From Ruminococcoides sp045593025 (lineage in GTDB: Bacteria; Bacillota; Clostridia; Oscillospirales; Acutalibacteraceae): 64,000 nucleotides of DNA. How positions within the stretch are numbered: position 1 is the first letter of the stretch; each line of letters opens with the position of its first letter. The translations under genes and the position numbers were made by a program. The notes under the pieces were generated by a model, which saw nothing but the letters and a program-made list of their open reading frames with translations, was not told the DNA's origin and ran no database searches. Positions 36,435 through 43,475 of this stretch are shown here, piece after piece. The DNA lies in the NCBI GenBank assembly GCA_045593025.1, contig JAZNVW010000019.1, positions 6,867 to 70,866 of the forward strand, given 5' to 3'.

Positions 36435-36479
36435 AATAACCTCCGAATAAAATGTTTATTGAGCCTTTTTTACGATTTG

Positions 36480-36599
36480 TCATAATAATTGCAGATGTGC
36501 AAAGGCGGATAAAGGCACAAGTGTGCAGAGTATAAACAGACATAAAACTAAAGAGAAAAAGTGGATATAGCTATGCTTGCTGTTAGTATGTTTTATCAT
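36480..36599 (-). CDS. 39-residue signal-peptide-like small protein
   Basis: 39 residues starting MIKHTNSKHSYIHFFSLVLC: a polar N-terminus, a hydrophobic core (about 13-31) and a possible cleavage site after SAFA. A GAGGTGG ribosome-binding site and a promoter (36618-36645) make it likely to be translated. It precedes the 81- and 46-residue genes on the same strand. Function unknown. Confidence 0.5.
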   Translation of the reverse strand: MIKHTNSKHSYIHFFSLVLCLFILCTLVPLSAFAHLQLL

Positions 36600-36617
36600 A
36601 AAAACCACCTCAGTTTC

Positions 36618-36645
36618 AGTATACCATAAATGCAGAGATTGGCAA
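36618..36645 (-). promoter_or_regulatory. Predicted promoter of the small-peptide operon
   Basis: On the minus strand: TTGCCA, 16 nt, TATACT, ending about 20 nt before the 39-residue gene. Confidence 0.55.
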
Positions 36646-36794
36646 GAACTTTGTGTTGGGTAAGGCCGGAAAAAGCAGCTCAAGCATAAACGAAATATCA
36701 TATGGGTGTATGTTTTGTGTGTTGCGTTTTTGCTCGATGAAACCTATACTGTTTGATAATTAAAAAATATTTTTCAAAAAAATCGAAAAAAGTG

Positions 36795-36823
36795 TTGACA
36801 TCGGGTATAAAAAGTGTTATATT
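36795..36823 (+). promoter_or_regulatory. Predicted promoter of the tRNA-Thr/tRNA-Tyr pair
   Basis: TTGACA, 17 nt, TATATT, 13 nt before tRNA-Thr. Confidence 0.7.
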
Positions 36824-36836
36824 AATTGAGCACTTC

Positions 36837-36912
36837 GCTGGTGTAGCTCAGTTGGTAGAGCAGCTGATTTGTAATCAGCAGGTCGGGGGTTCAAGTCCGT
36901 CCACCAGCTCCA
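36837..36912 (+). tRNA. tRNA-Thr (TGT)
   Basis: 76 nt with encoded CCA. The acceptor GCTGGTG pairs with CACCAGC, the anticodon stem CTGAT pairs with ATCAG, the anticodon is TGT, and the T-loop TTCAAGT is present. Confidence 0.96.
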
Positions 36913-36918
36913 AAAACA

Positions 36919-36946
36919 AAGACCTGCTTAATAAAGCAGGTCTTTC
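36919..36946 (+). terminator. Hairpin between tRNA-Thr and tRNA-Tyr
   Basis: AAGACCTGCTT / AAGCAGGTCTT with a 4-nt loop. It is either a terminator or a processing site between the two tRNAs. Confidence 0.55.
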
Positions 36947-36950
36947 ATAT

Positions 36951-37035
36951 GGGAGAATTCCCGAGTGGCCAAAGGGGGCAGACTGTAAATCTGTTGTCAG
37001 TGACTTCGGTGGTTCGAATCCACCTTCTCCCACCA
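36951..37035 (+). tRNA. tRNA-Tyr (GTA)
   Basis: 85 nt with a long variable arm and encoded CCA. The acceptor GGGAGAA pairs with TTCTCCC, the anticodon is GTA, and the T-loop TTCGAAT is present. Confidence 0.95.
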
Positions 37036-37071
37036 GAAAAAAGCATCGACTTTGTCGGTGCTTTTTTCAAT
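37036..37071 (+). terminator. Terminator after tRNA-Tyr
   Basis: AGCATCGAC / GTCGGTGCT stem followed by TTTTTTC. Confidence 0.8.
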
Positions 37072-37076
37072 GAAAT

Positions 37077-37255
37077 TCGCCTTTCGGCGAGTGAAATAAC
37101 TTCGATATGAAATGTTTGCTTCGCAAATGTTAAGCGGCGAAATTTATTTCACTTGATGCGAAAGCATCAAATTTCATAATCCGTAAGGATTATTTCATAT
37201 TTTTTTCAAGAAAAATATTTCATTTAATATATCACTCCGCCCGACGGCGGAATAT
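37077..37255. repeat. Array of short hairpins spaced by ATTTCA/TGAAAT
   Basis: Six small palindromes follow one another: TCGCCTTTCGGCGA (37077), TTTGCTTCGCAAA (about 37115), GATGCGAAAGCATC (37155), AATCCGTAAGGATT (about 37178), a TTTTTCAAGAAAAA type (about 37200) and CCGCCCGACGGCGG (37237). They are joined by TGAAAT or ATTTCAT units. There is no coding potential. Such arrays occur near RNA genes in other Clostridia, from general knowledge. Confidence 0.75.
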
Positions 37256-37274
37256 CACTAAAACTTAGGACAAT

Positions 37275-37316
37275 ATGGATTAGAACCACCGAAGTTATTT
37301 GTTCGGGCAGATTTAC
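37275..37316 (-). repeat. Inverted partial copy of tRNA-Tyr
   Basis: About 20 bases (GGATTAGAACCACCGAAGT and flanks) match the reverse complement of the T-arm/variable-arm of tRNA-Tyr with two mismatches. A further CAGATTTAC matches the reverse complement of its anticodon stem. It is a decayed fragment, not a gene. Confidence 0.7.
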
Positions 37317-37352
37317 TGATTTATTATCGCTAAGTCTGCCTTTTTTATTTTA
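37304..37352 (+). terminator. Terminator-like hairpin in the gene-free tract
   Basis: GGCAGATTTA / TAAGTCTGCC followed by TTTTTTATTTT. No gene is seen upstream on this strand other than the tRNAs. Confidence 0.55.
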
Positions 37353-37379
37353 CTATATAAATCTTCAATAAAATGTGGT

Positions 37380-37600
37380 ATAATCAGTTCGATAAATAAG
37401 AATTTGCAAGCGTGACGCTTAACCCGACTCCGCCTGTTTATAAGTCTATATAACGATAAACTTTATTAACGGCGGAGTTGAAAAGTACATTTGATACCGC
37501 CGTTTATGAGTGTTAACTCTAAACCAAACTTTTTCAAAGGCGGAATTGCCCTACGGGTGGCTAACCCGTAAATTCCAATTTATCAAACTGAAAAATTTTT
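37380..37600. other. Gene-free tract with strong secondary structure
   Basis: It holds AAGCG-TGA-CGCTT, a long-range GACTCCGCC / GGCGGAGTT pair (37426-37434 with 37471-37479), and a near-perfect hairpin at 37542-37576 (GGAATT ... TACGGGT-GGCT-ACCCGTA-AATTCC). The motif CCGCCGTTTA and its reverse complement recur. No open frame of substance is present. It may be a noncoding RNA or repeat element. Confidence 0.45.
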
Positions 37601-37715
37601 GAAAAATAATAAAAACCGCTTTGCATCGGCAGACGTATAACTAAAAATCTTGCTATTTTTATTTTTTGTGATAAACTGAGTAAAAACTGATGGTTTAGCA
37701 TTGTGAGTTGACATT

Positions 37716-38147
37716 ATGTATTTTGATGATATTAAGCTTGGGATGGCAGTTGATACTGCACCTGCCCTTATAGAAAAAGAAAAGATGGTGGCGTTTGCTT
37801 ATGAGTACGATAATATTCCTCTTCATACTGATGAGGAATATGCAAAGAACACACCCTTCGGCGGGCTTATTGCACCGGGAGTAATGTCTTTTATGTCCGT
37901 TTGGGCAAAGTATCTTGAGGTTGATTTTTTCGGCGAGGAACTTCTTGCAGGGAAATCTACAAAAATTGAGTGGCTTAAGCCGGTTTTTGCAGATGATGTT
38001 CTTACAGGAAAAGCAACTATAACAAAGCTTGTGAAAAGAAACCCAAAGAACGGACTTGTTGAGGTTTCTATTGATGTTTACAATCAGCACGGCGAGCTTG
38101 TGCTGAGAGATGTAACAGAAGCTGTGGTAAAGTGCAGACCTGTGTGA
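37716..38147 (+). CDS. MaoC-like hot-dog dehydratase
   Basis: 143 residues of the MaoC/(R)-hydratase type. The family element HTDEEYAKNTPFGGLIAPGVM (about residues 37-57) carries the catalytic Asp/His set. It probably hydrates or dehydrates an acyl-thioester. The ribosome-binding site is weak. It stands alone between a structured tract and a T-box, but on the same strand as the acyl-CoA genes that follow. Confidence 0.8.
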   Translation: MYFDDIKLGMAVDTAPALIEKEKMVAFAYEYDNIPLHTDEEYAKNTPFGGLIAPGVMSFMSVWAKYLEVDFFGEELLAGKSTKIEWLKPVFADDVLTGKATITKLVKRNPKNGLVEVSIDVYNQHGELVLRDVTEAVVKCRPV

Positions 38148-38232
38148 TTTGTAAACATTATGACGATAATCGTATATTATATTATCAGTTATGAATTCGG
38201 ATTAAGTTAATTAAAAAATTTACAAAAAACTA

Positions 38233-38261
38233 TTGACTTTTGAAAATTGATATACTAAAAT
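38233..38261 (+). promoter_or_regulatory. Predicted promoter of T-box leader 1
   Basis: TTGACT, 17 nt, TAAAAT. Confidence 0.6.
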
Positions 38262-38267
38262 AGTTTC

Positions 38268-38552
38268 AAATTTGAATATCACAAAGAACGACTATGATGA
38301 AGACGGTCGGAATGTGAAGCTTATCAGAGAGTTGCCGGGTGGTGTGAGGCAATAGTAAAACGTTCCAATGACTTATCACTTCTGAGTCGGAGGACCGAAA
38401 GGCAAGTGCCAAGTAGACTCCTTCCGTATTGCTGCGTAAAAGCAAAGGGCTTGTTAGAGCTCGGTAAGTGACGGAATGCATTTTCCGTAATTTGAGTGGT
38501 ACCGCGGGTTTTATAACTCGTCTCAAAGTTTTCTTTTGAGACGGGTTTTTTG
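38268..38552 (+). promoter_or_regulatory. T-box leader 1 (predicted Ile specifier)
   Basis: The 14-nt T-box core TGGTACCGCGGG is at 38497-38508, the AG-box AGAGAG at 38326, the GGTG loop at about 38339, and the terminator CGTCTCAAA / TTTGAGACGG plus TTTTTTG at 38513-38552. Aligned on the conserved CTGAG after stem I, the specifier reads ATC (38375-38377), i.e. isoleucine. It controls the HTH-cupin-acyl-CoA ligase fusion directly downstream. Uncharged tRNA would favour readthrough. The specifier is read by eye. Confidence 0.9.
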
Positions 38553-38608
38553 TTTTATTCAAATTCGTAACCATTAACAAATCTGTCAGTATGAAAGGAG
38601 ATAACAAA

Positions 38609-40909
38609 ATGGATTACAGTTTGAAAGAGGTCGCAGGCAGAATCAAAGGTCTGCGCGAAGCAAAAGGATATACACAGGAGGAGCTTGCGAAGCTTACGGG
38701 TGTATCGGTAGAGGATTTTAAGCTTCTGGAGGAAGGCGAAACAGACTTCAGCTTCACATTTATCTACAAATGTGCAAAAGCTTGCGATGTTGAAGTTATT
38801 GATTTGCTGGAAGGTACCAGCTCAACACTCAGTTCTTTTGAAATTATCAGGAAGGGCGAAGGCAGCAAGATTCTTAAAAAGCACGGTGTTGTGTATAACA
38901 ACCTGGCACCTAAATTCAAAGATAAACTTGCAGAACCTTTCCTTGTAAAATTTCCTTATCTCCCCGAAGAACAGAACGCTCCTATCAAGCTCAGCTCCCA
39001 TAAAGGACAGGAGTTTGATGTAATCGTAAAAGGTTCGCTCAAGGTTCAGATTGGTAATCACGTAGACATCCTTAACGAAGGTGACTCTATTTTCTATAAC
39101 AGTACAATTCCTCACGGTATGATTGCAGTAAGCGAAGGCGGCTGTGAGTTCCATGCAGTTGTTCTTAATCCTCAGGACGGCAGAGTAAGTGAGGAATACC
39201 CCGAAGTTCCTTATGTTGCTCCTAAGGTTACGGTAAAAGAAGCTCCTGCTACAACAGTTGCCGACAACTTTGTTGAGTCAGAATACGATGAAAACGGTGT
39301 GTTCTCAGGTATCAGCTTCAAGAATGCCGATAAATTCAACTTTGCCTTTGACTGTGTTGATGCTATTGCTCAGAAAACTCCCGACAAGCTTGCAATGATG
39401 TGGGTGGCAAACGATAAAACCGACCGCAGATTTACATTCAGCGATATGAAGAAGTATTCTGCAAAGACTGCAAACTACTTTGAATCTCTGGGCATCAAAA
39501 AAGGCGATACAGTTATGCTGGTGCTCAAAAGACATTATCAGTTCTGGTTCTGCATGTTGGCACTTCACAAGATTGGCGCTATTGCAATTCCTGCAACAAA
39601 CCAGCTTGTTGAACATGATTTTTCTTACAGATACAAAGCCGCTAAGGTAAAAGCAATCGTATGTACTGCTGACGGAGATGTGTCTGCAGAGGCAGAAAAA
39701 GCCGCCGCAGAATTCCCCAATATGGTTAAGGTCCTTGTAGGCGGTGTTAAAGAGGGCTGGAATGACTTCAATGTTGAAATGGAACGTTTCAGTACCCACT
39801 ATTTCCGCAACGAGAACTCTCCCTGCGGTGATGACCCTATGCTTATGCTCTTTACTTCAGGCACTACAGGTTATCCCCGTATTGCAACCCATTCATACAA
39901 GTATGCTTTGGGACATTATCCTACAGCAAAGCATTGGCATAATGTAAACCCCAATGGCTTGCATTTCACAATTTCCGATACAGGTTGGGGTAAGGCTCTC
40001 TGGGGTAAACTTTACGGTCAGTGGCTTTGCGAAGCAGGCGTGTTTACTTATGACTTCGACAGATTCCACTCCGAGGATATTCTGCCTATGTTTGCTAAAT
40101 ATAATATCACAACCTTCTGTGCCCCTCCCACAATGTATCGCTTCTTCATTAAGGAAGACCTTTCAAAGTACGACCTTTCTTCTATCGAATATGCGACTAC
40201 TGCCGGTGAGGCTCTGAACCCTGAGGTGTTCAATCAGTTCAAGAAGGCAACAGGACTTACCATTATGGAAGGTTTCGGACAGACAGAAACAACTCTGTCT
40301 ATTGCAAACTTTGTAGGTTCTACTCCCAGAATCGGTTCTATGGGCAAACCCAGTCCGCTTTACGACGTTGTTATCCTTGACCCCGACGGCAATGAATGCA
40401 AGACAGGTGACACAGGCGAAATCTGTATCCGCACAAAAGAGAACGTGCCCTGCGGACTTTTCATCGGTTATTATCTGGACGAAGAGAAAACAAATGATGT
40501 ATGGCACGACGGATATTACCATACAGGCGACCAGGCTACAATGGATGAGGACGGATACCTCTGGTATGTAGGCCGTATTGATGATGTTATCAAGTCCTCG
40601 GGCTACCGTATCGGACCTTTCGAAATCGAGAGCGTTATCATGGAGCTTCCTTATGTTCTGGAATGTGCAATCACACCTGTTCCTGATGAGGTAAGAGGTC
40701 AGATTGTAAAGGCTACCATTGTGCTTGTAAAGGGACAGCAAGGCTCAGACGAGCTTAAGAAGGAAATCCAGGAGTATGTAAAGACACATACTGCTCCTTA
40801 CAAGTATCCCAGAATCGTTGAGTTTGTTGATGAGCTTCCCAAGACCATCTCAGGTAAGGTAAGACGAGTTGAAATCCGCAAAAACGATTTGGAAAAAATG
40901 AACAAGTAA
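38609..40909 (+). CDS. HTH-cupin-acyl-CoA ligase fusion protein
   Basis: 766 residues in three parts: an XRE-type helix-turn-helix (about 1-65; GRIKGLREAKGYTQEELAKL), a cupin (about 110-190; SHKGQEFDVIVKG, NSTIPHGMIAVSEGG) and a full AMP-forming acyl-CoA synthetase (about 215-766). Ligase motifs are MLMLFTSGTTGYPR (about 415), YHTGDQA (about 640), KSSGYRIGPFEIES (about 662) and a C-terminal Lys in SGKVRRVEIRKN. The relatives closest in feel are medium/branched-chain or aromatic acid:CoA ligases. ATG 38609 follows AAAGGAGAT. T-box control suggests it activates an acid used for isoleucine synthesis, perhaps 2-methylbutyrate. The same layout occurs as two genes at 53592-55892. Confidence 0.85.
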   Translation: MDYSLKEVAGRIKGLREAKGYTQEELAKLTGVSVEDFKLLEEGETDFSFTFIYKCAKACDVEVIDLLEGTSSTLSSFEIIRKGEGSKILKKHGVVYNNLAPKFKDKLAEPFLVKFPYLPEEQNAPIKLSSHKGQEFDVIVKGSLKVQIGNHVDILNEGDSIFYNSTIPHGMIAVSEGGCEFHAVVLNPQDGRVSEEYPEVPYVAPKVTVKEAPATTVADNFVESEYDENGVFSGISFKNADKFNFAFDCVDAIAQKTPDKLAMMWVANDKTDRRFTFSDMKKYSAKTANYFESLGIKKGDTVMLVLKRHYQFWFCMLALHKIGAIAIPATNQLVEHDFSYRYKAAKVKAIVCTADGDVSAEAEKAAAEFPNMVKVLVGGVKEGWNDFNVEMERFSTHYFRNENSPCGDDPMLMLFTSGTTGYPRIATHSYKYALGHYPTAKHWHNVNPNGLHFTISDTGWGKALWGKLYGQWLCEAGVFTYDFDRFHSEDILPMFAKYNITTFCAPPTMYRFFIKEDLSKYDLSSIEYATTAGEALNPEVFNQFKKATGLTIMEGFGQTETTLSIANFVGSTPRIGSMGKPSPLYDVVILDPDGNECKTGDTGEICIRTKENVPCGLFIGYYLDEEKTNDVWHDGYYHTGDQATMDEDGYLWYVGRIDDVIKSSGYRIGPFEIESVIMELPYVLECAITPVPDEVRGQIVKATIVLVKGQQGSDELKKEIQEYVKTHTAPYKYPRIVEFVDELPKTISGKVRRVEIRKNDLEKMNK

Positions 40910-40917
40910 ACCTTATT

Positions 40918-40956
40918 ACAGGGGTTGGGAGGTTTTTCCCGACTCCTGTTTTGTTG
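40918..40956 (+). terminator. Terminator after the fusion ligase
   Basis: ACAGGGGTTGGGA / TCCCGACTCCTGT, 13 bp with G-T pairs, followed by TTTGTTGTG. Confidence 0.75.
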
Positions 40957-41062
40957 TGATGATTTTTTTGTTTTGAAGTAATACTGAAAACTTGCGAAAT
41001 TTGACTTTTGTGATATACTGATTATTACTTGATAGAATTAGTGGGGAAAAGAGGTGTTGGCT

Positions 41063-42973
41063 GTGGCTGTGCTCAGCACAAGAGGACTTTCTGTAAGCTT
41101 TGTGGAGAGAGTGCTGTTTTCAGACGTGAGCTTTGATATTGAAAAGCGTGACCGTGTGGGCTTTATCGGCAGAAACGGTACAGGCAAGACTACGCTCTTT
41201 AAGGTGATTACGGGTGAATTGTCTCCTTCTGAAGGTGATGTTTTTATTGCCCGTGAAACAGTTGTGGGACATATGCGACAGCACGCCTGCACAGAACCTG
41301 AACGTTCTGTGTTTGATGAGCTTCTGACGGTATTTGCTCCTTTGATGGCTATGGAAAAGGAGATTGAAGACTTCACCCGCAGTATAGACAAGGGTGAGGG
41401 AGATATGGATTTGCTTGTTGCAAAGCAGACAGCCCTCATTGATAAATATAACACGGAAGGCGGACTGACGTATAAAAGCCGTACACGTTCTGCACTTCTG
41501 GGACTTGGATTTTCCGAAAGTGATTTTCCCCGCGCTGTAGGTACACTCAGCGGCGGTCAGGCTTCCAAGCTTTCCTTGGCAAAGCTTTTGCTTTCAGGTG
41601 CGGATTTTCTGCTTCTTGATGAGCCTACAAACCATCTGGATATAAATTCTGTCAGGTGGCTTGAAGGTTTTATCAAGGATTTCAAGGGTGCGGCGCTTAT
41701 TATCAGTCACGACCGATACTTTCTTGATGCAGTTACTAACAAGACTATTGAGCTTGAACATAAGCGTATCAGAGTTTATGAAGGTAACTATACTACCTTT
41801 ATGGAGAAAAAGGCACGGGAGATTGAAGCGGCACAAAAGCTTTATGAAAAAGAAAGCCGTGAAATCAGACGAATAGAGGGTATAGTTGAACAGCAGAAGC
41901 GTTGGGGCAGAGAGCATAACTTTATTACTGCCGCCAGCAAGCAGAAAGAAGCAGACCGCATAAAAGAACGGCTTGTAAAACCCGAGGGCGAAGAAAGCCA
42001 TATTCACCTGAGATTTGAGCCTGAGCGTGAAAGCGGAAACGATGTGCTTATTGTCAGGAATCTTTCCAAGAGTTTTGGTGCAAAGCCTGTGCTTCAGAAT
42101 GTAAACCTTCACATCCGCAGAGGAGAAAAGGTGTTCATTGTAGGCGCCAACGGTTGCGGAAAGACTACCCTTTTCAAGGTTTTGTGCGGCCTTTATGAGG
42201 CGTCTTTTGACGAGCTTACTTTGGGAGCACGGGTGGACATGGGATACTTTGACCAGATGCAGGCAGACCTCAACCCTCAAAATGATGCCCTGACGGAAAT
42301 AAGCGATGCCTACCCTCAGATGAGCAATACTGAAATCCGCACGGCTTTGGGTGCTTTTCTTATAAAAGGTGACGATGTGTTCAAGCCTGTATCATCTTTG
42401 AGCGGCGGCGAAAGAGCACGTATTTCACTTCTGAAGCTTGTGCTGTCAGGTGCAAACTTTTTCCTTCTGGACGAGCCTACAAACCATCTGGACGCACCTT
42501 CACGGGAGGCGTTGGAGGAAACCCTTGCACGGTATGAGGGAACAATGCTTATTATCAGCCACGACAGATACTTTATCAACAAGCTGGCAGACAGGATAAT
42601 TGAGCTTACACCCACAGGGGTTTGCGAGTATCTTGGCAACTACGATTATTATGCGGAGAAAACCGCTCAGCGTGAGGAATTTCAGAAGAATGAGGACACA
42701 CCTCAGAAGCCGAAGACTAATGATTATAAGCTTCGTAAAGAGGAGCAGGCAAAAGAACGTAAACGTCAGAATGACCTGAAAAAGGCGGAAGCAAGGATTG
42801 AAGAAATTGAAGCAGAGATAGAAACACTGCAAACTCTCCTTGTGTCTGAAGAAGTCACAAGTGATTACGAAAAGCTTATGGAGCTTTCTGCAAAGCTCGA
42901 AGCTCTTCAGAATGAACAGGCAGATGCTTTTGAGCTTTGGGAGACGCTTATGGAGGCTGCCCCTGAGGAATGA
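41063..42973 (+). CDS. ABC-F family ATPase
   Basis: 636 residues, two ABC domains and no membrane part, so it is a ribosome-associated ABC-F protein. The first domain has GRNGTGKTTL, LSGGQASKLSLAKLLLSGADFLLLDEPTNHLD; the second has GANGCGKTTL and LSGGERARISLLK. A charged linker (about 235-300) and a C-terminal coiled coil (about 570-630) resemble the YdiF/Uup group. These act in translation or antibiotic protection. Start: GTG 41063, placed 8 nt after AAGAGG; GTG 41054 and TTG 41057 overlap that site. Confidence 0.88.
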   Translation: MAVLSTRGLSVSFVERVLFSDVSFDIEKRDRVGFIGRNGTGKTTLFKVITGELSPSEGDVFIARETVVGHMRQHACTEPERSVFDELLTVFAPLMAMEKEIEDFTRSIDKGEGDMDLLVAKQTALIDKYNTEGGLTYKSRTRSALLGLGFSESDFPRAVGTLSGGQASKLSLAKLLLSGADFLLLDEPTNHLDINSVRWLEGFIKDFKGAALIISHDRYFLDAVTNKTIELEHKRIRVYEGNYTTFMEKKAREIEAAQKLYEKESREIRRIEGIVEQQKRWGREHNFITAASKQKEADRIKERLVKPEGEESHIHLRFEPERESGNDVLIVRNLSKSFGAKPVLQNVNLHIRRGEKVFIVGANGCGKTTLFKVLCGLYEASFDELTLGARVDMGYFDQMQADLNPQNDALTEISDAYPQMSNTEIRTALGAFLIKGDDVFKPVSSLSGGERARISLLKLVLSGANFFLLDEPTNHLDAPSREALEETLARYEGTMLIISHDRYFINKLADRIIELTPTGVCEYLGNYDYYAEKTAQREEFQKNEDTPQKPKTNDYKLRKEEQAKERKRQNDLKKAEARIEEIEAEIETLQTLLVSEEVTSDYEKLMELSAKLEALQNEQADAFELWETLMEAAPEE

Positions 42974-42998
42974 TTTTTTAATATTGTTTGTTGTTCGG

Positions 42999-43032
42999 TG
43001 CACCGCTTTCATCACGAGAGCGGTGCTTTTTG
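42999..43032 (+). terminator. Terminator after the ABC-F gene
   Basis: GCACCGCTT / GAGCGGTGC stem followed by TTTTTG. Confidence 0.8.
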
Positions 43033-43382
43033 CTCACGGGCTTTGTACGGTTGCATAGAATGTTAAGGGAGCTTCCTGAAAATTAAAATAAACGAAAGGT
43101 GAAATTAAGGCGATTCTTACTGAACTTTCCCGAATACAGCGGTTGCAATTACTGTGCCTGTATGAACAGCTTTGGGCAGCAAAGTGACGGTAGTAACTGT
43201 TACAGGTATTGTTACAGGCTGAAATTTATAAATAGTCCCGATATGTTAAGACGGCAATTACCCTTGAGTGATTGCCGTCTGCTTTTGGTTTGGATGAAAA
43301 CGGCTTGATTGAAAACATATACAAAAGGAGATAGCTAAATCGGGTATCTCCTTGCTGTTTTGTCGAAAAGTATTTTTAGCTG
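43033..43382. other. Gene-free tract with two further terminator-like hairpins
   Basis: AGACGGCAAT / ATTGCCGTCT (about 43250-43283, followed by GCTTTT) and GGAGATA / TATCTCC (about 43328-43352) lie here. A short open frame (43099-43308) has GAAAGGTG before a GTG, but it runs through the first hairpin and resembles nothing known. The frame offset by one encodes about 25 plausible residues (ILTELSRIQRLQLL) without a start, possibly a gene remnant. Confidence 0.4.
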
Positions 43383-43411
43383 TTGACAAAGTATTTATAA
43401 AGGATTATTAT
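43383..43411 (+). promoter_or_regulatory. Predicted promoter of the antiporter gene
   Basis: TTGACA, 17 nt, TATTAT, about 65 nt before the start codon. Confidence 0.65.
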
Positions 43412-43475
43412 TTGAACACTTTGTGAATATTCTGTAAATGTCACAGGGTAATATTAAAAGAAATCAGGTAAGATT

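Noticed and set aside
37716..38147. MaoC-like gene as part of the T-box operon
   Set aside because: The T-box promoter and leader lie between it and the ligase, so it has its own transcription unit.
43099..43308. 69-aa frame with a GTG start after GAAAGGTG
   Set aside because: It passes through a terminator-type hairpin and resembles nothing; kept only as part of the gene-free tract note.
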